64,000 bases of DNA from Rhizobium sp. BK418 (GCF_004341105.1 NZ_SLZK01000010.1:1-64000); one strand, 5' to 3'; counted from the first letter of the stretch, positions 43,127 to 52,783 are shown. Made by a program: numbers and translations. Notes: generated by a model not told the origin, from the letters alone.

Positions 43127-45556
43127 ATGGTGGCGCTTCGCCTTTTCCGCCATGCCGGACCGTCCTTTGCCGATCTCGTCCCCTATGCCGGCCTCGTCGG
43201 CGAAGGGGTCCTTCTCCTGAAGGACGGCTCCCTGATGGCGGGGTGGTATTTCTCCGGGCCGGATTGCGAAAGCTCGACCGACGGCGAGCGCAACGACGTC
43301 GCCCGGCAGATCAACCAGGTGCTTTCGCGTCTTGGTTCCGGATGGATGATCCAGGTGGAGGCCGTCCGCGTGGCAACGGCCGATTATGCCAGCCCCGATC
43401 GCTCGCATTTCCCGGACCGCGTGACGCGCGCAATCGACGAGGAGCGCCGGCGGCATTTCGAGAGCGAAGGCGGCCACTTCGAATGTCATCACGCCATCAT
43501 TCTCACCCATCGACCACCCGAGCCCCGCCGGTCCGCTTTCGTCAAATACCTCTATTCCGACCCCGGCAGCCGCAAGCAAGGTCATGCCGAGATCGCACTT
43601 TCAGCCTTCGAGGCGGCAATACGCGAGATCGAGCAATATCTCGCGACCACGTTGTCGATCCGCAGGATGCGCACGCGCAGCGTAAAGGCCGGACGCGATA
43701 GCGGCCGCTATGACGAGCTCCTGCAATTCATCCGCTTCTGCATCACCGGCGACAATCACCCCGTCCGGCTGCCCGACGTGCCCATGTATCTCGATTGCCT
43801 CTTGACCGCACATCTGGAGCACGGGTTGGCGCCAAAGATCGACAATCGGTTCGTCGCAGTCGTTGCAATCGACGGATTGCCGGCCGAAAGCTGGCCCGGG
43901 ATCCTCAACAGTCTCGACCTGATGCCGCTTGCCTATCGCTGGTCGTCGCGCTTCATCTTCCTCGACGCTACCGAGGCGCGGATCAGGCTCGAGCGAACCA
44001 GAAAGAAGTGGCAGCAGAAGGTACGACCATTTGTCGACCAGCTCTTTCAGACACAGAGCAGATCGATCGACCAGGACGCGCTGTCGATGGTAAGCGAAAC
44101 CGAAGATGCGATCGCTGAAGCCGCATCCGAGCTCGTCGCCTATGGTTACTATACGCCCGTCGTCGTCCTTTTCGACGATCATGCAGAAGGCCTGCAAGCA
44201 AAGGCCGAAGCGGTTCGCCGGCTGATACAGGCCGAGGGGTTTGGCTCTCGTATCGAAACGCTCAATGCCACAGAGGCCTATCTCGGCAGCCTGCCCGGCA
44301 ACTGGTACTGCAATGTCCGCGAACCCCTTATCACCACCCGCAACCTCTCCGATCTCCTGCCGTTGAACGCGGTGTGGACAGGCAGCGCGACCGCCCCATG
44401 CCCGTTCTACGAGGAGGCCGCACCGCCCTTGATGCAGGTCGCCTCTGGCTCGACCCCGTTTCGCCTCAACCTGCACGTTGACGACGTCGGCCATACCTTG
44501 ATCTTCGGGCCGACGGGCTCGGGAAAATCGACGCTCCTGGCCCTGATCGCCGCCCAGTTCTTGCGCTACAGGAACGCGCAGCTCTTCGTCTTCGACAAGG
44601 GCTCGTCCATGTTGCCGCTCACTCTTGCTGCCTGCGGCGACCACTATGAAATCGGCGGGCAAGGGGAGGGCGCCGCCCTCACCTTCTGCCCACTCGCGTC
44701 CCTGTCGGACGAGGCCGATCGCGCCTGGGCGTGCGAATGGATCGAAACGCTGATCGGCCTTCAGGGCATTTCCATTACGCCCGATCATCGCAATGCAATA
44801 GCGCGGCAGATCGCACTGATGGCCAATTCACCAGGGCGTTCGCTATCGGATTTCGTAAGCGGAGTACAGGTGCGCGACCTGAAGGCGGCGCTGCGTCATT
44901 TCACGGTGGATGGTCCGATGGGGCAGCTACTCGATGCCGAAAGCGACGGCCTGGTGCTCGGGCATTTCCAGACATTCGAGATCGAACAGCTGATGACGAT
45001 GGGCGAGCGGACACTGCTTCCGGTTCTGACCTATCTCTTCCGGCGTATCGAAAAACGGCTGACGGGCGCACCGAGCCTCATCATTCTCGATGAAGCCTGG
45101 CTGATGCTCGGCCATCCGACCTTTCGCGAGAAGATCCGCGAGTGGCTCAAAGTACTGCGCAAGGCCAATTGCGCCGTCGTCCTCGCCACCCAGTCTATTT
45201 CGGATGCCGATCGATCGGGCATCATCGACGTCCTGAAGGAAAGCTGCCCGACGAAGATCTGCCTGCCGAACGGTTCGGCACGCGAGCCCGGCACACGCGA
45301 GTTCTATGAGCGGATAGGGTTCAACGACCGCCAGCTCGAAATTGTCGCCACCGCCAGACCGAAACGGGACTATTACGTCGTCTCGCCTGACGGTCGGCGC
45401 CTCTTCGACATGGCACTCGGACCGCTTACGCTTTCCTTCGTCGGTGCCTCCGGCAAGGACGACCTCAAACGCATCCGCAAGCTGCGCAGCGAGCATGGCG
45501 ATGAATGGCACTCGGTCTGGCTGAGGGAGAGGGGAGTGTCGGATGTCATCTTCTAA
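43127..45556 (+). CDS. trbE: Conjugal transfer ATPase TrbE (VirB4-like)
   Basis: A protein of 809 residues from the ATG at 43127 (GAGGTGGG site; the frame's first start at 43115 is a TTG). Conserved features include the start MVALRLFRHAGPSFADLVPY and Walker A GPTGSGKSTLL near 461-471. Walker B SLIILDEAWLM is near 650-660, and TKICLPNG occurs later. TrbE powers pilus and pore assembly. It overlaps trbJ by 14 bases. Confidence 0.95.
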   Translation: MVALRLFRHAGPSFADLVPYAGLVGEGVLLLKDGSLMAGWYFSGPDCESSTDGERNDVARQINQVLSRLGSGWMIQVEAVRVATADYASPDRSHFPDRVTRAIDEERRRHFESEGGHFECHHAIILTHRPPEPRRSAFVKYLYSDPGSRKQGHAEIALSAFEAAIREIEQYLATTLSIRRMRTRSVKAGRDSGRYDELLQFIRFCITGDNHPVRLPDVPMYLDCLLTAHLEHGLAPKIDNRFVAVVAIDGLPAESWPGILNSLDLMPLAYRWSSRFIFLDATEARIRLERTRKKWQQKVRPFVDQLFQTQSRSIDQDALSMVSETEDAIAEAASELVAYGYYTPVVVLFDDHAEGLQAKAEAVRRLIQAEGFGSRIETLNATEAYLGSLPGNWYCNVREPLITTRNLSDLLPLNAVWTGSATAPCPFYEEAAPPLMQVASGSTPFRLNLHVDDVGHTLIFGPTGSGKSTLLALIAAQFLRYRNAQLFVFDKGSSMLPLTLAACGDHYEIGGQGEGAALTFCPLASLSDEADRAWACEWIETLIGLQGISITPDHRNAIARQIALMANSPGRSLSDFVSGVQVRDLKAALRHFTVDGPMGQLLDAESDGLVLGHFQTFEIEQLMTMGERTLLPVLTYLFRRIEKRLTGAPSLIILDEAWLMLGHPTFREKIREWLKVLRKANCAVVLATQSISDADRSGIIDVLKESCPTKICLPNGSAREPGTREFYERIGFNDRQLEIVATARPKRDYYVVSPDGRRLFDMALGPLTLSFVGASGKDDLKRIRKLRSEHGDEWHSVWLRERGVSDVIF

Positions 45557-46340
45557 CAGCCGCATCTTGGCCCTCTCACTGACTGTCCTCATGACGGTAG
45601 CAGCCAGAGCGCCTATCGTTATGGCGGGGGCGGCAACCGGTGCTGCCACCGAGTTCACGCAACTTGCCAACAATGGCGAGCTGATCAAGCTGCTCGAAAG
45701 TTCGGGCGTCCAGGTCGACAATCAGCTGACCCAGATCACCCAGCTTGCCGAGCAGATCCAAAACCAGCTGAAGATCTACGAGAACATGCTGCAGAATACG
45801 AAGCAGCTGCCAGCCCATATCTGGGGAGAGGTCGAAGGCGACCTCAATCAGCTGCGCTCGATCGTCTCCGACGGCCAGAGCATCGCCTTCTCGATGGCCA
45901 ATGCCGACGACCTTTTGCGGCAGCGTTTTGCAAGCTACGCGAGCCTGCGGACAAACCTGCCGGAAGCAGAGAGCTTTTCAACGATCTATCAGACCTGGTC
46001 GGATACCAATCGAGACACGATCGCGGCAACTCTGAGTGCGGCGAGCCTCACGGCAAGGCAATTCGACAGCGAGGAGTCGACGATGGCAGCCCTTCGCTCG
46101 CTATCGGAGGGCGCCGACGGGCAGCTGAAGGCACTTCAGGTCGGCCACCAGATCGCCGCCCAGCAAGTCGCCCAGATGCAGAAGCTGCGTGGTCTCGTCT
46201 CGCAACAGATGACGATGATGGGCGCGTGGCTGCAAAACGAGCAGACGGACAGGGACCTTGCGCAGGCCCGCCGCGAGCGCTTTTTCGAGTCCACCGTCCC
46301 GCCGACGACGGGCGGCCGGACCATGGAGCCGCAATGGTGA
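45543..46340 (+). CDS. trbJ: Conjugal transfer protein TrbJ
   Basis: A protein of 265 residues with an N-terminal signal peptide (hydrophobic residues 7-20). A long polar coiled-coil-like helical region rich in Gln and Glu (ESSGVQVDNQLTQITQLAEQ) is typical of TrbJ/VirB5. It overlaps trbE by 14 bases and trbL by 7 bases, so the small trbK gene that normally sits between trbJ and trbL is absent. Confidence 0.9.
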   Translation: MSSSNSRILALSLTVLMTVAARAPIVMAGAATGAATEFTQLANNGELIKLLESSGVQVDNQLTQITQLAEQIQNQLKIYENMLQNTKQLPAHIWGEVEGDLNQLRSIVSDGQSIAFSMANADDLLRQRFASYASLRTNLPEAESFSTIYQTWSDTNRDTIAATLSAASLTARQFDSEESTMAALRSLSEGADGQLKALQVGHQIAAQQVAQMQKLRGLVSQQMTMMGAWLQNEQTDRDLAQARRERFFESTVPPTTGGRTMEPQW

Positions 46341-47536
46341 GCTCCGTACAAAGTCACACCGCGCCGATTGCCGGGCGCGCCGTTGCCTCCGCAGTCTTCT
46401 TTCTTGCCCTGACGATCGTTCCCGCCCATGCTCAGGAAGGCTCCCTCATCACATCCTTGCAGGACGAGATCAGCAGTGCGGCCAGGGGTTGGGAACAGAC
46501 CGTCTCGAATGCGGCACGATCGCTCTTCTGGATCCTCGCCTCGATCGAGATCGGTCTGGCGGCGATCTGGCTCGCACTGCAGGCGCCATCGCTGCAGGAA
46601 TGGTTCGCAGCGCTTGTGCGCCGTATCCTGTTCGTCGGCTTCTTCGCACTCGTCCTCGACCAAGGCCCGAGCTTTGCAAAGGCCGTTGTCGACAGTCTCT
46701 TCCAGATCGGGGCGTCCGGCGGCAACGCCTCACCGGCAGACATCTTCAACGCAGGCCTGGTGGTGGCCGGCAAGATGGCTGAAAAAATCCGTTTCGGCCT
46801 TTTCGAGGACAACGCGCTCGCCATCTCGGCCGCCTTCGCAACGATCGTGGTGGTCATCGCCTTTTCGCTGGTGGCAGCGATCTTCGTGGCGATCATGGCG
46901 GAGATGTATATCGGCCTTCTCGCCGGCATGATCATGCTCGGGCTCGGCGGTTCGTCCTTCACCAAGGACTTCGCCATCAAATATCTTGTCTACGCGTTCA
47001 GCGTCGGAATGAAACTGATGGCGCTCGTCATGATCGCCCGCATAGGCTCGCAGGTTTTGATCGGTCTGGCCAACCGTCCGGAGATCGGCGAGCAGTTCCA
47101 GACGCTGCTTGCGATCGCCGGAATTGCTGTCGTGGTCTTCGTTATCGCGATCTATGTGCCAAACATCATCCAGGGCGTCATCCAGGGTGTGTCGGTCGGC
47201 AACGGCATGGAGGTCATGCGCCACGGCGGCCAGGCCGCATCCTTTGCAGCGGGCGCAGGCTTCCTGGTCGCCGGCAGCGCATCGGCCGGCATGGCGGCGG
47301 CCCGGTCGAGCCGGGCAGGCGGCGCTTCGATGGCGGGCGCCATCTTAAGCGGCATGGCCGAAGGTGTCGGTGCAGCAGGCAAGGCGACCGCGTTGGCCAT
47401 GAAGGACAAGGCCATCGAAGCGCCCGGCTCCCATGCGAGCTCGCTGCTCGGCCTCGCCAATGCCAAGCTCGACCAGGGACGCATGACCGCGGCCAGGCCG
47501 TCCTCGACGGCGGCCAGACAAGGGCAGCGCCGATGA
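46334..47536 (+). CDS. trbL: Conjugal transfer protein TrbL (VirB6-like)
   Basis: A protein of 400 residues from the ATG at 46334, which overlaps the trbJ stop. It has a signal-like N-terminus and at least five strongly hydrophobic segments between residues 60 and 300, then an Ala/Gly/Arg-rich C-terminal tail. It is the polytopic inner-membrane channel part. It overlaps trbF by 4 bases. The frame begins at 46226 but the extra part lies inside trbJ. Confidence 0.9.
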   Translation: MVSSVQSHTAPIAGRAVASAVFFLALTIVPAHAQEGSLITSLQDEISSAARGWEQTVSNAARSLFWILASIEIGLAAIWLALQAPSLQEWFAALVRRILFVGFFALVLDQGPSFAKAVVDSLFQIGASGGNASPADIFNAGLVVAGKMAEKIRFGLFEDNALAISAAFATIVVVIAFSLVAAIFVAIMAEMYIGLLAGMIMLGLGGSSFTKDFAIKYLVYAFSVGMKLMALVMIARIGSQVLIGLANRPEIGEQFQTLLAIAGIAVVVFVIAIYVPNIIQGVIQGVSVGNGMEVMRHGGQAASFAAGAGFLVAGSASAGMAAARSSRAGGASMAGAILSGMAEGVGAAGKATALAMKDKAIEAPGSHASSLLGLANAKLDQGRMTAARPSSTAARQGQRR

Positions 47537-48213
47537 GGAGCGACGACAAGGTCATGATGCCGGATGCCCCGGAGAACCCTTACCTGGCGGCGCGGCTGGA
47601 ATGGAACGAGCGCTACGGGTCCTACGTGAGGGCAGCGACGGTCTGGCGCATCGTTGCCATTCTCTCCCTGTCGATCGCCCTCGTCGGCGTCGGCTACGCA
47701 TTATACCTTAGCACTCAGGTTAAGCTCGTTCCCTATATCGTCGAGGTCGACAGGCTTGGCACGCCCGTTTCGGCCGGCTTTCCCGAGCATATCGAATATG
47801 CCGATGCCCGCGTCGTGCGCGCGACCCTCGGAGGCTTCGTTACCAGCTTTCGATCGGTTACCCCGGATGCGGTCGTGCAGAAGCAATATATCGACCGGAC
47901 CTATGCGTTGCTCAGAACCTCCGATCCGTCGACCCAGAAGATCAACGCCTGGTTTCGAGGCAATTCCCCCTTTGAAAAGGCAAAGACCGCAACGGTAGCC
48001 GTCGAAGTCAACAATATCGTCGCATTGTCAAACCAGTCATACCAGGTCGACTGGACCGAATTCGAACGGGATCGGCGCGGCAAGGAAACCGGCACGCGAC
48101 GGTTCAGGGCAATCGCCACGGTGACGATGACGGCACCACAGGACGAGGCGACGATCCGCCTAAACCCGATCGGGCTTTATATCAAAGACCTCGACTGGAC
48201 CGCACAGCTGTGA
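47533..48213 (+). CDS. trbF: Conjugal transfer protein TrbF (VirB8-like)
   Basis: A protein of 226 residues with one membrane segment near 36-58 (VWRIVAILSLSIALVGVGYAL) and a periplasmic NTF2-like VirB8 domain that includes NPYLAARLEWNERYGSY before it and LVPYIVEVDRLG after it. It forms part of the pore scaffold. Coupled to trbL by an ATGA overlap; its stop lies just upstream of the trbG start. Confidence 0.9.
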   Translation: MRSDDKVMMPDAPENPYLAARLEWNERYGSYVRAATVWRIVAILSLSIALVGVGYALYLSTQVKLVPYIVEVDRLGTPVSAGFPEHIEYADARVVRATLGGFVTSFRSVTPDAVVQKQYIDRTYALLRTSDPSTQKINAWFRGNSPFEKAKTATVAVEVNNIVALSNQSYQVDWTEFERDRRGKETGTRRFRAIATVTMTAPQDEATIRLNPIGLYIKDLDWTAQL

Positions 48214-48227
48214 GAGGAGGACAATTC

Positions 48228-49058
48228 ATGGATCGCAGGACATATCGATTGCTTACCTTCTCCTTTGTGATCCTTGCTGCGACGGCCACCGCCATGGCGC
48301 CGGCCAAAGCACAGTCGATGAGCGCAAACGAGACGAAGGGGACGAGCCTGTCGTCCAGATGGCGCGACGGCGCCGGCCTCGTCACCAGGGGGCCCGATGG
48401 CAAGATTGTCTTCCTCTTCGGCGAGACCCAGCCGTCCATTGTGTGTTCACCCCTTCAGGTCTGCGACATCGAGCTCGAACCGGGCGAAGTCGTACGCGAC
48501 GTTCTCGTCGGCGATACTGTCAGATGGAAGGTGGAGCCGGCAACTTCGGGAGCGGTCGGGGGTCAGGCGATCCACTTGATCGTCAAGCCCGCAGAGCCCG
48601 GCTTGGTGACATCGATGGTCATTACGACATCGCGGCGCACCTATCATATCCAGCTGAAATCTCACCCCACTCAGTACATGGCACGCGTCGGCTTCTCCTA
48701 TCCGGACAATGTTTCCGACAGGCTCGCCGAAATCAATGCGCGCCTGGAGGCCAAAGGAGCGCCCGGAACGGGCGTGCCGGCAGAAGGTCTGAACTTCTCC
48801 TATACCGTCAGCGGCAACGCATCATGGAAGCCGACGCGCGTCTATTCCGACGGGCTAAAGACCTATATCCAGTTCCCCCGCACGCTGGCCGGACAGGACG
48901 CACCCGTTCTCTTCGTCGTTTCCGGCGGGCAGAACCGCATCGTCAACTATCGCCTCGCAAACAACATGATGGTGGTCGACTACAATGTCGAACGCGCGGT
49001 CCTTGTCTCCGGTGTCGGCTGGCGCAAGCAGCAGGTGACGATCCGGCGGAGCAGCTGA
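48228..49058 (+). CDS. trbG: Conjugal transfer protein TrbG (VirB9-like)
   Basis: A protein of 276 residues from the ATG at 48228, which has a GAGGAGG site (a GTG at 48210 is possible). A signal peptide is followed by the VirB9/TrbG region with YHIQLKSHPTQYMARVGFSYP and a C-terminal NRIVNYRLANNMMVVDYNVERAVL. It is the outer periplasmic part of the channel core, together with TrbH and TrbI. Confidence 0.9.
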   Translation: MDRRTYRLLTFSFVILAATATAMAPAKAQSMSANETKGTSLSSRWRDGAGLVTRGPDGKIVFLFGETQPSIVCSPLQVCDIELEPGEVVRDVLVGDTVRWKVEPATSGAVGGQAIHLIVKPAEPGLVTSMVITTSRRTYHIQLKSHPTQYMARVGFSYPDNVSDRLAEINARLEAKGAPGTGVPAEGLNFSYTVSGNASWKPTRVYSDGLKTYIQFPRTLAGQDAPVLFVVSGGQNRIVNYRLANNMMVVDYNVERAVLVSGVGWRKQQVTIRRSS

Positions 49059-49059
49059 C

Positions 49060-49485
49060 GTGCGCCGATCCCTTCTTGCATTGGCCTGCTGCATGGCTCT
49101 CGACGGCTGTCAGGCCCCGATCGAGGACGGGAGGCTTGCGATCGAGCCAGTCCAGGTTTCGCCGGATGTCGCGGCGGTGATCGCAGGCGACATGGCGGTC
49201 CGGCTTTCCGAGCGTCTGTCTCCTGCATCGAGCCTGATCAGGCTCTCAGATGAGGCATCGGAATTCTCGCCGGCGCTGCGCGCGTCCCTGAAAGCGTCGG
49301 GGTACACCGTCGTGAGCGATTCAGCACCCAAGGCGAAGGCGATCGTGCTCTCCTACGGTCTTACGCAATCTCCCGATGGCCTTCTCGCCAGTCTCTCGAC
49401 AGATGGGATGCGGCTTGCCCGGATCTACGCCGTCTCGGGTGCACGGGTAACGCCGATCGGCCCCTTGTCCGTTGCGACATTCTAG
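49060..49485 (+). CDS. trbH: Conjugal transfer lipoprotein TrbH
   Basis: A protein of 141 residues starting with GTG at 49060, one base after the trbG stop. A hydrophobic leader ends in a lipobox-like LDGC (Cys at about residue 17), which would anchor it to the membrane, though Asp at -2 is unusual. The rest matches TrbH-type small lipoproteins in trb operons. It stabilises the VirB9-VirB10-like core as VirB7 does. Confidence 0.85.
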   Translation: MRRSLLALACCMALDGCQAPIEDGRLAIEPVQVSPDVAAVIAGDMAVRLSERLSPASSLIRLSDEASEFSPALRASLKASGYTVVSDSAPKAKAIVLSYGLTQSPDGLLASLSTDGMRLARIYAVSGARVTPIGPLSVATF

Positions 49486-49496
49486 AGGAGCACGCC

Positions 49497-50789
49497 ATGG
49501 CCCAATCACTCCAGCTCGTCCTCCCAACGGAGGGACAGGGCCAGGCGATGCGTCGCCTCAGCCGGTTGCCGGTGCTCGTGGCGCTCGGCCTGATCCTCAT
49601 CTTCTTTGCGGTGATCGTTTTCGGCCTTGCAGGACGGGGATTCTACGGCAGGCAAGCGCAGCAGGAAGAGGGAACCGGCAGCCCGGCCTCGAACTATGCG
49701 GACCAGCTCAAACGCGGGATTCAGGACGGCATCATCGGCGAGCCAGACCCGGCCGACGGCTTCAGACCGCAGGCTCCCGAGATGCCCAAACAGCTGGCGC
49801 CCGATCCAGCGCCCGTCGTTCAGAAGGCGGCTCGCGAAGCGGTCGAGCCTGAATCCGATGACAATTTCGAAGCTCGCCTGGCGCGCGAAGGGCGCGAACG
49901 CTATCTGCGGGAGATCGAGCGCCGCCGCATGGCACGTTTGCAGGCGGCGGAAGCGGCGCTGGATTCGCCGCTTCAGGTCGATATCACGCAGGCGCGCGTC
50001 CAGGCGCGGCCCGGCGATGAGGCAGAGGGACGATCCGACAGCAGCACGGCGGCAGCGGCGCCTCTCGATCTCTATCAAGCGGCGCTTGAGGCGGGATCTG
50101 CCGACCAGAATGCAGATCCGAACAAGCAGCTCTCGAAGGAGGACTTCTTCAACGAGGGCATAAAAGAACTCGGCTACCTGCCAAACAGGGTCGTGCCGCA
50201 GCTTTCGCCCAACGAGCTCAAACGGGGATCTGTCATTCCCGCAACGCTGATCTCCGGCATCAATTCGGACCTGCCGGGACGGATCATCGCCCAGGTCAGC
50301 CAGAACGTCTATGACAGCGCGACCGGCAACCGCCTGCTGATCCCGCAAGGCGCAAAACTCTTCGGTCGTTACGATTCGAAGATCGCTTTCGGCCAGGCGC
50401 GCGTGCTGGTCGTGTGGACCGACCTCATCTTCCCGAACGGCCAAACGCTGCAGATCGGCGGCATGGCCGGAACGGACGCCGAAGGTTACGGGGGCTTCAG
50501 AGATCGCGTCAACAACCACACGCTTCGGACGTTTGGGTCAGCAGCACTCATCGCACTGATTGGAACGGGCATCGATGCCTCTATCCCCGAAAGCTCGACG
50601 CGGGCGACACAGGACACCGCCTCTGACGCGGCAAGGCGCAATTTCGCAGAAAGCTTCGGACGCGTTGCCGAGCGGACGATCGAGAAGAACCTGAACGTTC
50701 AGCCGACATTGCAGATCCGGCCCGGTTACAGGTTCAACCTCCTCGTCGACCAGGACATCGTCTTTCCTGGGGCCTATCCCGCACGATGA
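49497..50789 (+). CDS. trbI: Conjugal transfer protein TrbI (VirB10-like)
   Basis: A protein of 430 residues. A membrane helix near 23-43 is followed by a proline/charge-rich periplasmic linker (residues 50-190). The C-terminal VirB10/TrbI domain includes VIPATLISGINSDLPGRIIAQVSQNVYDSATGNRLLIPQGAKLFGRYDSKIAFGQAR in pieces. It bridges inner and outer membranes. It is the last trb gene; the operon ends here with no traR behind it. Confidence 0.95.
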   Translation: MAQSLQLVLPTEGQGQAMRRLSRLPVLVALGLILIFFAVIVFGLAGRGFYGRQAQQEEGTGSPASNYADQLKRGIQDGIIGEPDPADGFRPQAPEMPKQLAPDPAPVVQKAAREAVEPESDDNFEARLAREGRERYLREIERRRMARLQAAEAALDSPLQVDITQARVQARPGDEAEGRSDSSTAAAAPLDLYQAALEAGSADQNADPNKQLSKEDFFNEGIKELGYLPNRVVPQLSPNELKRGSVIPATLISGINSDLPGRIIAQVSQNVYDSATGNRLLIPQGAKLFGRYDSKIAFGQARVLVVWTDLIFPNGQTLQIGGMAGTDAEGYGGFRDRVNNHTLRTFGSAALIALIGTGIDASIPESSTRATQDTASDAARRNFAESFGRVAERTIEKNLNVQPTLQIRPGYRFNLLVDQDIVFPGAYPAR

Positions 50790-51003
50790 CGAGGGCCCAT
50801 TTTGATGAAACTGAAACAATTGTATCCTTTTATAAACAATTACTTCATCTGCGATAATGATTTTTGACGCAAGTAAGGAGGCATGACCTCCTCGGGGTTT
50901 GCCACGCGCGAGGACTGGGTTTTCGAAATGCTGCTGGATCATGAGCCGACTCACGGAGGGTTCTCGCATGAACGCGCGTTCTGGAGGCAACAAAGTCAAC
51001 TCG
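50790..51003. other. Intergenic region after trbI, possible gene remnant
   Basis: An AT-rich block follows trbI, and a frame begins at 50883 after AAGGAGGC. That site is only one base from the ATG, and the predicted product resembles nothing. In relatives traR or traM often follows trbI, but nothing similar is visible. It may be the breakpoint where the metabolic cluster was attached. Confidence 0.35.
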
Positions 51004-52155
51004 TTAAGCTGTCTGCCTCGAGATGCAAAGGAGCGCCCCTCCGGCGAGCACCGCTCCTGCGATCGCCAGCGAAGCGTCAAACGAGCCGGTAACGCTTCGT
51101 GTATAACTGGCGACAAGCGGTCCTAGTATCTGCCCTACGCCATAGGAGGCAGTCATGATTGCAATCACATTGAATCGGACGCGGTGGGCGATCCGCCGGG
51201 CGGCTGGTAGTGCTATTGTAACGGTCCCCATGAACGTGCCCCCGACAAATACAGCGCTGATTAGATAGGCGGCAGGGATGTGCAAGAGCGGGAGGATCAC
51301 TCCAACCGCCTGCAGCATTAGATTAGAGAGCATCGCTCGGTTCGTTCCCCAGCGCAAATGGACGAAATGCCAAACAAAACATGATGGTACAGCGCCCAAA
51401 CCGAACAGTGCCCATACGTGAACTGGATCCGCATTCGACAGTGCTTCCTTTACTAGAAGCGGCAGATAAGTTGCGGTGATGATGTAGCCGAAACCTGCGA
51501 AGCCGTAGACGAGGATCAACCTTGTCGCAGCGAGAGTCGAAATATGCTCACCAACCTCAACGTCCGCGCGCTCGCTGATCGCCCTGCGTGCGTCCGCCAA
51601 TGCCTGCATCTTGATTGCGACGCCCGCGGCGGCAAGGCTTGCCGAGGCCATCGCCATCCAGATTGACGCACTTGAGAGCCTTCCTGCGCGTCCGGTAACG
51701 ATAAGTTCGGCTGAAAGCAGGATTCCCATCCCAACGCCCGAAAAGAGCGCGGGAGCCGCGCTATGCTGCCTTCGGTCATGGATCAGCCACCTGGAGGCGG
51801 CGACCATGGCAATTGCGCTCGCCGCTCCCGAAAAACCTCGAATGACTATAATGAGCCACTCGGGCAGAGGCGGCACGAGTAACACAAGCGAAACAACGGT
51901 AGCGAGCATGGAGAAGGCGCAGAGGCGGCGACTCGAAATACCGGAGAGTGCAGCCGTAAGCAGGGCGCCCGCGAGGTACCCCGTATAGTTGGCGGAAGCG
52001 GCATAAGATCCACCGGTCAGAGAAATCTGCCCGTCCGCGACCATAAGCGGATAAAGCCCCGTGAACGCGAAGCGGCCGAACCCCATACCAACGACCAGAA
52101 CGAGTGCGGCAGCAACTCCGGCAAAGTGGTCCGTTCTCTGCACAGATTTCTCCAT
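51004..52155 (-). CDS. YbfB/YjiJ-family MFS transporter
   Basis: A protein of 383 residues with 10-12 predicted membrane segments. The start (VVGMGFGRFAFTGLYPLMVADG) and ANYTGYLAGALLTAA match YbfB/YjiJ-type MFS carriers. The substrate is unknown. It is convergent with the trb operon and upstream of the small-protein genes on the same strand. The ATG at 52155 lies just before AT-richer sequence. Confidence 0.85.
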   Translation of the reverse strand: MEKSVQRTDHFAGVAAALVLVVGMGFGRFAFTGLYPLMVADGQISLTGGSYAASANYTGYLAGALLTAALSGISSRRLCAFSMLATVVSLVLLVPPLPEWLIIVIRGFSGAASAIAMVAASRWLIHDRRQHSAAPALFSGVGMGILLSAELIVTGRAGRLSSASIWMAMASASLAAAGVAIKMQALADARRAISERADVEVGEHISTLAATRLILVYGFAGFGYIITATYLPLLVKEALSNADPVHVWALFGLGAVPSCFVWHFVHLRWGTNRAMLSNLMLQAVGVILPLLHIPAAYLISAVFVGGTFMGTVTIALPAARRIAHRVRFNVIAIMTASYGVGQILGPLVASYTRSVTGSFDASLAIAGAVLAGGALLCISRQTA

Positions 52156-52197
52156 CCTTGAACATTCACTTCAGTCGGTCAGGTCAGCATGACCCAT

Positions 52198-52470
52198 TCA
52201 GCGATGCTCTCTGTGCTGGCTGCATTCTCGGGTCTCGCAATCGACAACGACGAAACGCCGGAAGTCGAATTCTTCTCGAATCCTAGGATCTTGAGGCACG
52301 TGAAACGCTTCCTGGGCGGTGATAAACACGCGAGCCTGCTTACGCGGTTCGCCGGTATTCTCTCGGTAGACGAGGACGGCTACGATCCCCATCATCGAAA
52401 GGAGAATGACCGCGCAGGGAATGTGCGTGTAGGATTGTTCCGGGGTTTCGTCGGATCTCCATCTTGGCAT
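52198..52470 (-). CDS. Small membrane protein, hypothetical
   Basis: A protein of 90 residues from the ATG at 52470 with a GGAG site 8 bases upstream. Residues 17-34 (HIPCAVILLSMMGIVAVLVY) form a membrane helix, followed by a basic/acidic cytoplasmic or periplasmic tail with no domain. The longer frame up to 52803 is not protein-like. No family recognised. Confidence 0.4.
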   Translation of the reverse strand: MPRWRSDETPEQSYTHIPCAVILLSMMGIVAVLVYRENTGEPRKQARVFITAQEAFHVPQDPRIREEFDFRRFVVVDCETRECSQHREHR

Positions 52471-52508
52471 GGCGAACTCCAATATAGGAATGGCTCTGGC
52501 TAGGGCAG

Positions 52509-52664
52509 TTACTGCGCCCTCAAGAGCGTCAGGCGCCAACCTTCCTCTTCGGTGGCTTTGATCTTCGCCCTCAAGAGCTCGATGTCTTCCTGAAGCTTGA
52601 TCATCCGGTCTCGCAGCTCTTTCATCGGAATTTCCGATTTCGTGACTGAATCGAGATCGTCCAT
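52509..52664 (-). CDS. Small coiled-coil protein (DUF1192-like)
   Basis: A protein of 51 residues from the ATG at 52664 (AAAGGAAG site). It reads DDLDSVTKSEIPMKELRDRM, then IKLQEDIELLRAKIKATEEE, a short leucine-zipper-like helix similar to DUF1192 proteins. Function unknown. It lies just upstream of the small membrane protein gene on the same strand. Confidence 0.5.
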   Translation of the reverse strand: MDDLDSVTKSEIPMKELRDRMIKLQEDIELLRAKIKATEEEGWRLTLLRAQ

Positions 52665-52741
52665 CGTGCTTCCTTTCGGGCGATCCCTCGTCGCCGTCTG
52701 AAAGAGATGCTGCCGCGGGGATCCTGGCGACGCCACTGCAC

Positions 52742-52783
52742 GAAGGTATCGGCGAAACCTTGGTATCGGCCATACCTTGGTTC
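52742..52783. promoter_or_regulatory. Cluster of ATACC-TT-GGTAT-like elements
   Basis: GAAGGTAT (52742-52749, the complement of ATACCTTC), AACCTTGGTAT (52756-52766) and ATACCTTGGTT (52772-52782) lie between the small coiled-coil gene and the plus-strand VOC gene. They match, with one or two changes, the element at 58209-58220 and the one in the LysR-epoxide hydrolase gap. Confidence 0.5.

Noticed and set aside
43601..44788. 395-residue minus-strand frame within trbE
   Set aside because: Lies inside the VirB4-like ATPase gene; composition of a shadow frame.
50883..51092. Small plus-strand frame after trbI with AAGGAGG upstream
   Set aside because: The ribosome binding site is one base from the ATG, the frame runs into the convergent MFS gene and the product resembles nothing.
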